A stretch of DNA of 64,000 nt from Fulvivirga ulvae (GTDB lineage: Bacteria; Bacteroidota; Bacteroidia; Cytophagales; Cyclobacteriaceae). Both the position numbers and the translations under genes were made by a program. Numbering within the stretch: position 1 is the stretch's first letter; each line of letters begins with the position of its first letter. Below the pieces are notes generated by a model, which saw nothing but the letters and a program-made list of their open reading frames with translations, did not search any database and was not told the DNA's origin. Of the stretch, positions 26,284 to 35,454 are shown one piece after another. Location: positions 2,009,501 to 2,073,500 of the forward strand of contig NZ_CP089981.1 of the NCBI RefSeq assembly GCF_021389975.1, given 5' to 3'.

Positions 26284-28176
26284 TTATTCCCCTGCCAGCT
26301 CTATACTTCTTTTTATAAAATTAGTCAAATCTGCACCTGAAAGCATGTTTTGAGAAAGCATAGCCAAGTCATAAGCTTGTTTGGCCAGCTGCTCTTTTTT
26401 CTCCTCTTTTTTAGCCCTCAGGATTTTTCCTATTATGGCGTGGTTGCCATTAACTGTAAGGTTAAACTGATCAGGCATATTGCCCATCATGGCATAACCG
26501 CCGCCTCCCATTTTGGCCATATCCTTCATTCTGCGCATAAACTCTGACATGGTGATGGTAACAGGCATTTCATCAGGCGACTGGGATTCAACAGAGATAT
26601 TCATACTCTTGTTGTTAACAGCTTTTTCAAAAATAGCCTTTACCTTCTCCTCCTCATCCTTGCTAAGCACGCTTTCAATTTTCTCGTCTTTATCTATGAG
26701 TTTATCTACAGTCTCAGCATCCACGCGCCTAAGCTGCGTTTTATCCAGCTTTTGCTCCAGGAAGTTCACAAAGTGACTGTCGATAACTCCATCCATTAAA
26801 AGGATATCGTATGACTTACCTTTCGCAGCTTGTATGTAGGTATCCTGCTTCGCTGCATCGGAAGTATACAAGTAAATAAGGTTCCCGTCCTTATCTTCCT
26901 GGTTAGCCTTTACCTTCTCCTTATACTCGTCAAGGGTGGCAAAAGCACCTTCAGTGTTTTTAAGTAAAGCAAAATCTTTGGCCTTCTCATAGAACTTATC
27001 CTCGCTAAGCATACCATACTTCACAAAAATGCCTATATCGTCCCACTTGCTTTCGTAAGCCTTTCTATCATTCTTAAATAACTCTGTCAGCTTATCCGCA
27101 ACCTTTTTGGTGATGTGGTTATTGATTTTCTTTACACTGCTGTCTGACTGCAGGTAGCTTCTTGATACGTTAAGCGGAATATCGGGCGAATCAATAACAC
27201 CATGAAGCAACATGAGAAACTCAGGCACAACGTCCTTCACTTCATCAGTGATGAATACCTGTCTGGAGTATAGTTGGATTTTATTCTTTTGTACTTCGAA
27301 GTCATTTTTAGCTTTAGGGAAATACAAAATACCAGTCAGGTTAAAAGGATAGTCTACATTCAGGTGAATCCAGAAAAGCGGGTCTTCCGACATAGGATAA
27401 AGGTCCCTGTAGAATTTCAGGTAATCTTCATCTTTCAGGTCAGCAGGGGCTTTAGTCCACAACGGTTCTGTATCGTTGATGATGCGGTCTTGCGTTACCG
27501 TTTTATATTTCGGCTTTCCTTCGTCGTCCTTGCCATCATCTTCCCTTTTTTCTTCTGTTCCAAATTTTACGGGTACAGGCAAGAACTTACAGTATTTTTC
27601 AAGGATTGACTTAAGTCTCCATTCATCAAGAAATTCCTCGGAGTCATCAGCAATATGCAAGATAACGTCCGTACCTCTGTCACTTTTTTCTGCCTCGGAA
27701 ATTTCAAATTCCGTAGAGCCATCACATGTCCATTTGGCAGCTTCCGTGCCTTCCTGGTATGACTTAGAGATCAACTCAACCTTCTTCGCCACCATAAAAG
27801 CCGAGTAGAAGCCCAGGCCAAATTTACCGATGATGTCTTTTGCATCACCTTTGTCCTTAAACTTCTCCACAAACTCGGTAGCACCTGAAAACGCAATTTG
27901 GTTGATGTACTTCTTAATCTCGTCGGAAGTCATACCGATACCTCTGTCGCTTACAGTTATCGTTTTTTTCTCTTTATCAAAGCTTACTTCCACTGTAGTA
28001 TCACCGATATCTTCTTTCAGCTCACCAAGAGATGACAGCCTTTTCAGTTTCTGGGTAGCATCTACTGCGTTGGAAACCAACTCTCTTAAAAAGATTTCAT
28101 GATCAGAGTACAGAAACTTTTTGATAATTGGAAAAATATTTTCCGTGTGAATCGAAATAGTACCTTTTTCAGCCAT
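26284..28176 (-). CDS. htpG: Molecular chaperone HtpG (Hsp90)
   Basis: A 630-residue Hsp90 chaperone with ATP-driven client folding in the cytosol. The N-terminal GHKL ATPase has ELVSNAVDATQKLKRL, VSDRGIGMTSDEI, IAFSGA and GKFGLGFYSAFMVA. The middle domain (LWTKAPADLKDEDYLKFYRD) and C-terminal dimerisation domain follow. It lacks the cytosolic eukaryotic MEEVD tail, as expected. Length is normal. The gene is monocistronic with its own terminator. Confidence 0.96.
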   Translation of the reverse strand: MAEKGTISIHTENIFPIIKKFLYSDHEIFLRELVSNAVDATQKLKRLSSLGELKEDIGDTTVEVSFDKEKKTITVSDRGIGMTSDEIKKYINQIAFSGATEFVEKFKDKGDAKDIIGKFGLGFYSAFMVAKKVELISKSYQEGTEAAKWTCDGSTEFEISEAEKSDRGTDVILHIADDSEEFLDEWRLKSILEKYCKFLPVPVKFGTEEKREDDGKDDEGKPKYKTVTQDRIINDTEPLWTKAPADLKDEDYLKFYRDLYPMSEDPLFWIHLNVDYPFNLTGILYFPKAKNDFEVQKNKIQLYSRQVFITDEVKDVVPEFLMLLHGVIDSPDIPLNVSRSYLQSDSSVKKINNHITKKVADKLTELFKNDRKAYESKWDDIGIFVKYGMLSEDKFYEKAKDFALLKNTEGAFATLDEYKEKVKANQEDKDGNLIYLYTSDAAKQDTYIQAAKGKSYDILLMDGVIDSHFVNFLEQKLDKTQLRRVDAETVDKLIDKDEKIESVLSKDEEEKVKAIFEKAVNNKSMNISVESQSPDEMPVTITMSEFMRRMKDMAKMGGGGYAMMGNMPDQFNLTVNGNHAIIGKILRAKKEEKKEQLAKQAYDLAMLSQNMLSGADLTNFIKRSIELAGE

Positions 28177-28439
28177 TTTTATTCTTTATTTTAAAATCTA
28201 GTTTTTCGGGTTTACTCTTGTGCATTTCCAAATACCATTCCAGCAGACAAAAAGTGACATAATGACAGATTTGTGACAGTAGGCAAGAGAAGTAAACAAC
28301 ATGCTGCCAGGAATTAAATCAAAGGGTAAGCTTAAAAATAAGTCAACTCCCTCTAATCGGTCGAAACCAAAATCTAACCGGAAGTGAGCTTTTACCGGGT
28401 TCGGCTGGCAATAGAGGTTTTGAGAGAAAAGTTTTTAAC
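28177..28439. other. Gene-free stretch upstream of htpG
   Basis: I see no convincing gene in these 263 bases. A TAGATTTT (-7-like) sits just before htpG on the minus strand. A 28-codon plus-strand reading frame rich in Lys/Ser at 28301 has nothing else to support it. Confidence 0.3.
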
Positions 28440-28922
28440 TTATCGAATTCGGTCAACTGAGCGGACAAGGCGCTCGTCTTTTCGAATAAAGCGGTTGGCA
28501 ATCACATTGCAGATCATAGCCGCAGCGGGAAAGAATACTGCCATTCCATAGCTCCAGCCATATTGAAGTTGCTTTTCTTCCATGAGGTTGCTGGCAAGGT
28601 ATAAGCCTAAACCCATAGCCCCGGCCATAAACAGCGAATTTAAAGCCCCTAGTTTCATTTGAAGTAAACGGTTTTTAAATCTGGTAATCTCAATGATTCC
28701 AACAATGGCTGCTGAAATAGCCAGCACCGCCACAAATACATAAGGGGAGTAAACTTTGGAAGTTTCTACACCTGCACCTTCCTGTACATCAAGATAGAAT
28801 GAGGTAAGCACGTAAGTTACGCTGCCATCTTGGGCCTGATATGTCCATAAAGGAAATAACAACATAAGGAGCATCAACACTACTACAAGTAACAGAAATA
28901 CGGTTTGAATCCTTTGTAACAT
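28440..28922 (-). CDS. DUF4293 family membrane protein
   Basis: A 160-residue inner-membrane protein with four transmembrane segments (starts MLQRIQTVFLLLVVVLMLLM; others near 60-80, 92-110 and 122-142) and a basic C-terminus. The MLQRIQTVFLL start is typical of DUF4293, a family restricted to Bacteroidota and of unknown function. It is divergent from the thiolase gene with about 70 bases between start codons. Confidence 0.85.
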   Translation of the reverse strand: MLQRIQTVFLLLVVVLMLLMLLFPLWTYQAQDGSVTYVLTSFYLDVQEGAGVETSKVYSPYVFVAVLAISAAIVGIIEITRFKNRLLQMKLGALNSLFMAGAMGLGLYLASNLMEEKQLQYGWSYGMAVFFPAAAMICNVIANRFIRKDERLVRSVDRIR

Positions 28923-28991
28923 ATGGCTATTGGCTTAAATTGCGAGTGCAAATTTAAATCAAACCCACACGGTTTACAAACTGTATTTGAA

Positions 28992-30191
28992 ATGAAAACA
29001 GCATATATTGTAGATATATTAAGGACACCTATAGGCAAATTTGGCGGTACGCTGGCATCGATACGGCCCGATGACCTGGCAGCCCATGTCATTAAATCGC
29101 TGATAAGTCGAAATCCGGATCTGGATGTAAGCCTGATAGAAGACGTGATTTTTGGGGCTGCCAATCAAGCTGGAGAAGATAACCGGAACGTGGCCCGGAT
29201 GGCCCTTCTGATGGCCGGGCTGCCAATTGAAACCGGTGGTGTTACCGTCAACCGCCTGTGTGCCTCTGGCCTGCAATCTATCATGGATGCCTCACGCGCA
29301 TTGATGCTGGGAGAAGGCCAGGTATACATTGCAGGTGGCACTGAGAGTATGACGCGTGCACCTTTCGTAACGGCCAAACCGGAAAGTGCTTATAGCCGTG
29401 CGGTGGAAACTTACGATACAACCATCGGGTGGAGGTTCCCAAACCCAAAGTTATCCAAACTTCACTACCCTTTTGCCATGGGTGAAACAGCAGAAAATGT
29501 AGCAGAGAAATGGGGCGTTTCCAGAGAGGAGCAAGATGAATTTGCCTATAACTCACAATTAAAATATAAAAATGCCCATGAGGCCGGCAGGTTTAAAGAT
29601 GAAATAGTTCCGGTAGAGATTCCTCAGCGCAAGGCCAGTCCTATACATTTCGACACTGATGAACACCCCCGCTATTCTCCCCTTGACAAACTGGCTTCAC
29701 TCAACCCGGCCTTCAAAGACGGTGGGACTGTAACGGCAGGAAACTCATCTGGTATCAACGATGGCGCCGCGGCTTCACTAATAGTGGATGAAGATGTACT
29801 CAAAAAATTCAACCTGAAACCTATGGCACGAGTAGTTTCCATGGCCATTGCTGGCGTAAGTCCGGACTGTATGGGTGTAGGCCCTGTACCCGCTACACAA
29901 AAAGCCCTGAAAAGGGCTGGGCTTCAGGTGAAAGACCTTGATCTGATAGAGCTTAATGAAGCTTTTGCATCGCAATCCATAGCTTGTATGCGTGATCTTG
30001 ACCTTAATCCGGAGATTGTAAATGTTAATGGTGGTTCCATTGCTATCGGCCACCCACTCGGAGCCAGTGGCACAAGGATCACTGCTACCTTACTTCACGA
30101 AATGCAAAAAAGAGAACAGACAAAATACGGGCTGGCTACCATGTGTATAGGAGTAGGTCAGGGTGCTGCTATTATCTATGAAAAACTGTAA
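28992..30191 (+). CDS. Acetyl-CoA C-acyltransferase (thiolase)
   Basis: A 399-residue thiolase catalysing CoA-dependent cleavage or condensation of 3-oxoacyl-CoA. The nucleophile is C90 in VNRLCASGLQSI. Signature 2 is NVNGGSIAIGHPLGASGTRI and the C-terminal signature is ATMCIGVGQGAAIIYE (second catalytic Cys). The start ATG at 28992 is supported by the family start MKTAYIVDILRTPIGKFGG; the frame is open from 28923. It is close to beta-ketoadipyl-CoA/acetyl-CoA thiolases such as PcaF/FadA, but the exact substrate is not settled. It is followed closely by a CAT-like gene. Confidence 0.93.
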   Translation: MKTAYIVDILRTPIGKFGGTLASIRPDDLAAHVIKSLISRNPDLDVSLIEDVIFGAANQAGEDNRNVARMALLMAGLPIETGGVTVNRLCASGLQSIMDASRALMLGEGQVYIAGGTESMTRAPFVTAKPESAYSRAVETYDTTIGWRFPNPKLSKLHYPFAMGETAENVAEKWGVSREEQDEFAYNSQLKYKNAHEAGRFKDEIVPVEIPQRKASPIHFDTDEHPRYSPLDKLASLNPAFKDGGTVTAGNSSGINDGAAASLIVDEDVLKKFNLKPMARVVSMAIAGVSPDCMGVGPVPATQKALKRAGLQVKDLDLIELNEAFASQSIACMRDLDLNPEIVNVNGGSIAIGHPLGASGTRITATLLHEMQKREQTKYGLATMCIGVGQGAAIIYEKL

Positions 30192-30205
30192 TATCTGTTA
30201 ATTCA

Positions 30206-30835
30206 TTGAAGACTTACCTGGACATAGATAAATGGGAACGAAAGGATCACTTTTCCTTTTTCAAGGGTTTTGATGAACCCTTTTTTGGGGTTACAGTGGA
30301 AATTGACTGCTCTGCGGCTTACGCTGAAGCGAAAAGAAATGGTGTTTCTTTCTTTCTATATTATTTGCATAAAGCACTGGTAGCGGCAAATGAAATAGAA
30401 GCATTTAAGTACCGAATAGAGGGCAACAGAGTTGCCCGATATGAAACAGTCAATGCTTCTCCCACTGTACCGCGCCCTAACGGCACGTTTGGCTTTTCAT
30501 ATATGGAATACAAACCTGTTTTTAGTGATTTCTACGCTACGGCCATAAAGGAAATGGAACGTGTAAGTAAAGAGACAACTCTCGTACCAGCCACGAGTAA
30601 TGAAAATGTGATCCATTTCTCAGCTCTGCCATGGATTAAATTCACCTCTGTATCTCATGCAAGGCATTACGCCATGTCCGACTCCATTCCAAAAATCAGT
30701 TTTGGTAAAGTGTATGAAAGTGAAGGAATGAAGTTAATGCCTGTCTCTATCCACGTTAACCATGCCCTGATGGATGGCTATCATGTTGGTCAGTATTTTG
30801 ACCTGTTTCAGGACCTGATGAATAAAGTATCATGA
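30206..30835 (+). CDS. Chloramphenicol acetyltransferase-like acyltransferase
   Basis: A 209-residue protein of the CAT family, which transfers acetyl from acetyl-CoA to a hydroxyl. The start is TTG at 30206, matching the family start (M)KTYLDIDKWERKDHF. The active-site signature is HVNHALMDGYH: H186 is the catalytic His, but the His before it in classical CAT is Asn185. SFGKVYE and FTSVSHA also fit. It lies 14 bases after the thiolase and overlaps truA by 4. The genomic setting is housekeeping-like, so resistance to chloramphenicol is possible but unproven. Confidence 0.88.
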   Translation: MKTYLDIDKWERKDHFSFFKGFDEPFFGVTVEIDCSAAYAEAKRNGVSFFLYYLHKALVAANEIEAFKYRIEGNRVARYETVNASPTVPRPNGTFGFSYMEYKPVFSDFYATAIKEMERVSKETTLVPATSNENVIHFSALPWIKFTSVSHARHYAMSDSIPKISFGKVYESEGMKLMPVSIHVNHALMDGYHVGQYFDLFQDLMNKVS

Positions 30836-31578
30836 GGTATTTTTTTGAGGTTGCCTACAATGGCACCAATTATCACGGCTGGCAAATACAACAAAATGCT
30901 ACCACAGTACAACAATTAATAGAGGAAGCGTTCACTGTAATATTAAGAACTGAGGTACCCATTATGGGTAGCGGCCGTACTGATACTGGTGTACACTGTT
31001 CACAGCAGTATTTCCACGCCGATCTGCCGAAAGATACACAAGTGGAAAATCTACAGTATAAGCTCAACAGCTTTCTGCCTCCAGACATCAGTATCAATTC
31101 TATCCGGCTGGTTTGTGAAGATGCACACGCGAGATTTTCGGCCCTTTCGAGAAGTTACGAGTACAGGATAACCCAACGAAAGAACCCGTTTCTTCAAAAT
31201 ATGAGCTATTTCTATCCAAAATCTCTGGATATCACAACTATGAATCAAGCAGCCTCGTTATTAATCGGGGCGCAGGATTTCGAATCTTTTAGCAAAGTTA
31301 AAACGGATGTTAATAACTTTGTATGTGAGATCACGGAGGCTCAATGGATTGAGGAGGGAGACCTGCTAATATTCCGTATCACGGCAAATCGATTTCTGCG
31401 AGGCATGGTAAGAGCTATTGTGGGCACATTGTTAAATATTGGAAAAGGAAAGCTTCAAAGAGAAGCTTTTAAAAAGATCATAGAAAGTAAAGACCGAAAA
31501 AAAGCAGGGGCTTCAGCTCCGGCAGCAGGTTTATTTTTGACAGCAGTAAAATATCCCCGGGAGATTTTCCCTGACTAG
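30832..31578 (+). CDS. truA: tRNA pseudouridine(38-40) synthase
   Basis: A 248-residue TruA that isomerises uridines 38-40 in the tRNA anticodon arm. The catalytic Asp is D51 in GSGRTDTGVHCSQQYFH. YNGTNYHGWQIQ near the N-terminus, RSYEYRI and NRFLRGMVRAIVGTLLNIGKG are the expected family motifs. It overlaps the CAT-like gene by 4 bases (ATGA) and is 4 bases from the ABC exporter gene, so all are co-transcribed. Confidence 0.95.
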   Translation: MRYFFEVAYNGTNYHGWQIQQNATTVQQLIEEAFTVILRTEVPIMGSGRTDTGVHCSQQYFHADLPKDTQVENLQYKLNSFLPPDISINSIRLVCEDAHARFSALSRSYEYRITQRKNPFLQNMSYFYPKSLDITTMNQAASLLIGAQDFESFSKVKTDVNNFVCEITEAQWIEEGDLLIFRITANRFLRGMVRAIVGTLLNIGKGKLQREAFKKIIESKDRKKAGASAPAAGLFLTAVKYPREIFPD

Positions 31579-31582
31579 TATT

Positions 31583-33355
31583 TTGGAAAAAGAAAAAGTT
31601 AACAGCGGCAATATTGTAGACATGCAGGTCCTGAAAAGGCTTATGAAGTTCGTAAGCCCATATAAAGGCAAATTCTACTTTCTTATATTTCTTACGGTAG
31701 CTCTGGGCATATTGGCCCCTGCCAGACCTCTCCTTATTCAGATTACATTGGATAGCTTTGTTGCCTTTGGTGACTATAGCGGTATGGTCATGATGATTGC
31801 CATATTAATAGGCCTTCTTATCGTGCAGGCTATCGTGCAGTACCTGCATACATACCTGTCGGGTTGGTTAGGCCAATATGTAATCCGTGATATTCGTATA
31901 CAGCTATACAGGCATCTGGTCAATTTAAGGCTTAAGTTTTTTGATAACACTCCGATTGGTCGTCTTGTAACAAGAACTATTTCCGATGTAGAAACACTCG
32001 CAGATGTGTTTAGCCAGGGCCTGGCAGCAATGATGGGAGACCTGCTCCAGCTTCTTTTCATACTGGCTGTAATGTTCTACAGCGACTGGCGACTAGCACT
32101 GATAAGTTTGTCTACACTACCTATTTTATTGCTGAGCACCTATATCTTCAAAGAGAAAATTAAAGTTGCCTTCAATGATGTGAGAAATGCCGTCTCCAAT
32201 CTGAATTCTTTCGTACAGGAACATATTACCGGTATGAGCATTGTACAAATCTTCGGAAGTGAGCACAGGGAGTATGAAAAATTTAAAGAGATCAACCGGG
32301 AACATAAGAAAGCTAACCTTAAATCGGTATTATACTATTCGGTATATTTTCCCGTAGCAGAAATTATTAGTGCTGCCGGCATTGGTCTCCTGGTATGGTA
32401 CGGTGCCAAAGGTGTACTTCATGAGGCGGTGACTGGCATCACCATGGGTAAACTCATTGCATTCATCATGTACATTCAAATGTTCTTCCGTCCTATCCGG
32501 ATGATTGCTGACAGGTTCAATACGCTGCAGTTAGGAATTGTAAGTTCATCGCGAATTTTAAAACTTCTGGACAATGATGAGCACATCCCTAACAATGGAA
32601 GCCATGCGCCTGATCATATTGAAGGCGCTGTAGAGTTTGATAAGGTTTGGTTTGCCTACAATGAAAATGACTATGTATTAAAGAATATTTCTTTTAGCGT
32701 TAAACCCGGTGAAACGCTTGCACTGGTAGGCGCAACCGGGGCAGGAAAATCATCAATCATAAATCTTCTTAACCGCTTTTACGACATTAATCGTGGGACA
32801 ATAAAAGTTGATGGGGAAAGCATAAGCAGTTATGAACTGGGGGCATTGAGATCAAAAATAGGTGTTGTACTTCAGGACGTTTTCCTGTTTAGCGACACTA
32901 TACTCAAGAATATAACCTTAGGCAACGAAAATATAAGTGAAGAACAAGTACTGCATGCTGCCGATCTTGTTGGTGCCCGAAGATTCATTGAACGCCTTCC
33001 CGGCAGGCTCGATTATAATGTAATGGAAAGAGGCTCTACACTTTCTGTCGGTCAGAGGCAACTCATTTCTTTTGTAAGAGCTATGGTATACGACCCTAAA
33101 ATCCTCGTACTGGATGAAGCCACCTCTTCGGTTGACACTGAGACAGAGGAATTGATACAACAAGCCATAGATAAAATGATGAAGGGCAGAACCTCTATTG
33201 TAATTGCCCACAGGCTTTCCACCATTCAAAAAGCGGATAAAATCATTGTGCTGGATAAAGGTGAAATCAAGGAGGTTGGAAATCATGAAGAACTACTTTC
33301 TCAAAATGGTTACTACACTCAACTTCATAAAATGCAGTACAAAGAAATTATTTAA
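31583..33355 (+). CDS. ABC exporter, fused membrane and ATPase domains
   Basis: A 590-residue half-transporter of the MsbA/multidrug exporter type. It starts at TTG 31583. The six-span membrane domain covers residues ~20-320. The ATPase has Walker A GATGAGKSS, Q-loop (VVLQDVFLFSDT), signature LSVGQRQ in place of the commoner LSGGQ, Walker B ILVLDEATSSVD and H-loop IAHRLSTI. It would form a homodimer, or a heterodimer with the broken exporter at 35455-37246. Substrate unknown; lipid or drug export is typical. Confidence 0.93.
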   Translation: MEKEKVNSGNIVDMQVLKRLMKFVSPYKGKFYFLIFLTVALGILAPARPLLIQITLDSFVAFGDYSGMVMMIAILIGLLIVQAIVQYLHTYLSGWLGQYVIRDIRIQLYRHLVNLRLKFFDNTPIGRLVTRTISDVETLADVFSQGLAAMMGDLLQLLFILAVMFYSDWRLALISLSTLPILLLSTYIFKEKIKVAFNDVRNAVSNLNSFVQEHITGMSIVQIFGSEHREYEKFKEINREHKKANLKSVLYYSVYFPVAEIISAAGIGLLVWYGAKGVLHEAVTGITMGKLIAFIMYIQMFFRPIRMIADRFNTLQLGIVSSSRILKLLDNDEHIPNNGSHAPDHIEGAVEFDKVWFAYNENDYVLKNISFSVKPGETLALVGATGAGKSSIINLLNRFYDINRGTIKVDGESISSYELGALRSKIGVVLQDVFLFSDTILKNITLGNENISEEQVLHAADLVGARRFIERLPGRLDYNVMERGSTLSVGQRQLISFVRAMVYDPKILVLDEATSSVDTETEELIQQAIDKMMKGRTSIVIAHRLSTIQKADKIIVLDKGEIKEVGNHEELLSQNGYYTQLHKMQYKEII

Positions 33356-33516
33356 CTATTTTGCAGGGACATATGCATCTTTGCATGCATTTTTTATTTA
33401 AATAGTTGATTTGCAACTCTCTGCAGAGCATTTATCAGCATAAGGTGCTTTTCGCTATGCGCTGAGTTTATATAATCATTTCAGGTTAATATTTAATTAG
33501 TCTATATTTGCAGTTA

Positions 33517-34239
33517 ATGTCCTTTGCACTTTTCAGGTATATCATCCCCTTGCTGTTTTGCATCTTTATTGCGGATCAAAGCTTTGCTCAAAAACGGCAT
33601 AAAAGCAATTCGTTTTACAAAGGCCGATACAAATCGGTCAGGGTTTCCAAAGCAAAAGCCAAAGTGGTATGCCCGATTTTCGAACATAGCAAATACCCGT
33701 ATCATGGTATTGGTGTAAAGTTGGGAGATCCGTTTGCTGTAACTTATAAGTTTTATGCCACAAAAAACTTCGCAATAGCTATTGACTTCGGGTCAGCAGC
33801 CAGTGGATTGTACAATAAATACCATCGCGATAATTTTGTTAATTATTCTATATCAGATTCGATACTTGGTAGTGCATCCATAAGCTATTTGGGGCATAAG
33901 GTTAAATCAGAGTGGGTAACTGAAGGGAAGTTGCTGTATCATCATGATGCCTCAAAAGTATTGAACGGCCTTCAATGGTATATTGGAGCTGGCTGGCAAC
34001 TAAGACAGGTCGATATAGAGTATGAATACTTTCTAGAAATTAATAGTAATGAAAATGAAATAGGCAAGTTTGACGTTAATAGATTTACAATGGGTCCAAC
34101 AGGAGCCCTTGGACTTGAATATGCTTATTTCGAACTGCCTGTTTCTGCTTTTCTGGAAATAGAAATGTTTTCAGATATTCTGGAAGATCCGGGTTGGATA
34201 AGGTTTCAAGGGGGCGTTGGCATCCGCTACGTATTTTAA
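33517..34239 (+). CDS. Secreted beta-barrel-like protein A
   Basis: A 240-residue exported protein; the ATG at 33517 begins the signal peptide MSFALFRYIIPLLFCIFIAD (cleaved after SFAQ). A basic region follows (KRHKSNSFYKGRYKSVRVSK). The rest looks like an outer-membrane barrel: GIGVKLGDPFAVTYKFYATK, FAIAIDFGSA, GLQWYIGAGWQLRQVDIEY, and the C-terminal GWIRFQGGVGIRYVF with a terminal Phe. It shares the pattern G(V/L)(K/R)(L/I)GDP(F/V).(V/I).YK.Y with the next gene, so the two are tandem paralogs. Confidence 0.75.
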   Translation: MSFALFRYIIPLLFCIFIADQSFAQKRHKSNSFYKGRYKSVRVSKAKAKVVCPIFEHSKYPYHGIGVKLGDPFAVTYKFYATKNFAIAIDFGSAASGLYNKYHRDNFVNYSISDSILGSASISYLGHKVKSEWVTEGKLLYHHDASKVLNGLQWYIGAGWQLRQVDIEYEYFLEINSNENEIGKFDVNRFTMGPTGALGLEYAYFELPVSAFLEIEMFSDILEDPGWIRFQGGVGIRYVF

Positions 34240-34268
34240 ACTTCTTTGAATATAACCTTATCACAAAT

Positions 34269-34868
34269 ATGAAAATGATCTATAAAGCATCTTGCTTTAT
34301 AGTTGGCTTGTTTTTAGTTTTTCAATTTACCTATGCCCAGAAGTTTAATCAGGGGCTTGGCCTACGCATAGGTGATCCGGTTGGCATATCGTACAAAGCT
34401 TACCTCCCTGGCAACACTGCTGTTGAATTCGCCCTGGGTACTACGTCCAGGAATCGTCATTCATCATATTATAAGGATACTTTCAATGCTCTTGACAGGT
34501 ACGACGGACTACGATACTCTGATCATGATGTAAAGTATACCCTTGCCTTGCAAGGCAGGTACCTGTTACACAGCTCTTTCCCTGCTAATGTCGAAGGTCG
34601 CCTGGACTGGTACTGGGGTATTGGAGGGCACTTCCGGTTTTCTAAAGTAGAGTATACTTATTTTAGCGAAAGCACCATGTTTGCTTCTGACGAAAAAAGC
34701 AATGTCGACCTGGGCCCTGAAGGTATACTTGGGATAGAATACGAATTAAAAGACTATCCTATAGTTGGATTTAGTGAGGTAAGCCTTCTCGGAGAAATTG
34801 TGGATAAACCACTCAGATTTCGTTTCTTTGCCGCTGTAGGCGTTAGATACGCCTTTAATTCGCTATAA
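34269..34868 (+). CDS. Secreted beta-barrel-like protein B
   Basis: A 199-residue exported protein starting at ATG 34269 with signal MKMIYKASCFIVGLFLVFQF (cleaved after YAQ). The barrel-like part matches its upstream neighbour: GLRIGDPVGISYKAYLPGN, AVEFALGTTSR, WYWGIGGHFRFSKVEYTYF, FRFFAAVGVRYAF near the end. The spacing of 29 bases and shared pattern indicate a tandem duplication and co-expression. The role is unknown. Confidence 0.75.
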   Translation: MKMIYKASCFIVGLFLVFQFTYAQKFNQGLGLRIGDPVGISYKAYLPGNTAVEFALGTTSRNRHSSYYKDTFNALDRYDGLRYSDHDVKYTLALQGRYLLHSSFPANVEGRLDWYWGIGGHFRFSKVEYTYFSESTMFASDEKSNVDLGPEGILGIEYELKDYPIVGFSEVSLLGEIVDKPLRFRFFAAVGVRYAFNSL

Positions 34869-34870
34869 AC

Positions 34871-35392
34871 ATGCTAAAAAGGGCTCTAATCGGATTGATG
34901 GTATTGATTTCAATCGTAGCATTTATTTTTTATTATAAACTCGGGGGAAATCAACCGTTGGAGTTCAGGATGGTTTCTCACCCTGAATTCTATGTAACAG
35001 GAGAATACTTTAAGGGGAGGTATAACGACCCAGCGGCTGAAAGGCTCTTTTTCGACGCCAAAGCAAGAGCCGGGAGAAGCAGTCAGGCGACACTTGTAAT
35101 TATAAACTATCCTTCAGAAGAGAAGGGCAAGGTTATTAAGCAATTCATAGGTGCTGGCATGCCTCATAAACCTGATACCCTGTTTGAAAAAGTTGAAGTT
35201 AAACGTGTTCCTCGTCAACAAATAATATACACCACCATCAGATCGCATAACTTTGTGATGCCTACACCTGAAGATGTTAAGGCTGGAGCTTTAGAGTTTG
35301 CCAAAGAAAAAGGAGTTACATTGGACTCACTAACATGGGAAACCTACATCTCTGAGCGTGAACTCAAAGTATGTTTCCCTTTGAAAAATTAA
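34871..35392 (+). CDS. Membrane-anchored protein, possible GyrI-like domain
   Basis: A 173-residue protein with one N-terminal membrane helix (LKRALIGLMVLISIVAFIFY) that acts as an uncleaved anchor or signal. The remaining domain has an alpha/beta order (EYFKGRYNDPAAERLFFDAK, TLVIINYPSE, QQIIYTTIRSHNFVMPTPED, LTWETYISERELKVCFPLKN) resembling GyrI-like/AraC effector-binding domains. That match is by eye only. It begins 2 bases after the second barrel gene, so it belongs to that operon. Confidence 0.6.
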   Translation: MLKRALIGLMVLISIVAFIFYYKLGGNQPLEFRMVSHPEFYVTGEYFKGRYNDPAAERLFFDAKARAGRSSQATLVIINYPSEEKGKVIKQFIGAGMPHKPDTLFEKVEVKRVPRQQIIYTTIRSHNFVMPTPEDVKAGALEFAKEKGVTLDSLTWETYISERELKVCFPLKN

Positions 35393-35454
35393 ATTAAGCG
35401 TTGATAACTCGCTGACCTCATACCATCTCGCGGTGTTCAGGTTTGTATAAAAGT

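Noticed and set aside
28301..28387. A 28-codon Lys/Ser-rich plus-strand frame upstream of htpG
   Set aside because: It has no ribosome-binding site, promoter or recognised motif; composition alone is not enough. It does not match ribosomal protein THX.
30206..30835. Calling the CAT-like gene an acquired chloramphenicol resistance gene
   Set aside because: It lies in a housekeeping operon with no mobile element, and the first His of the active-site signature is Asn; family membership is supported but resistance is not.
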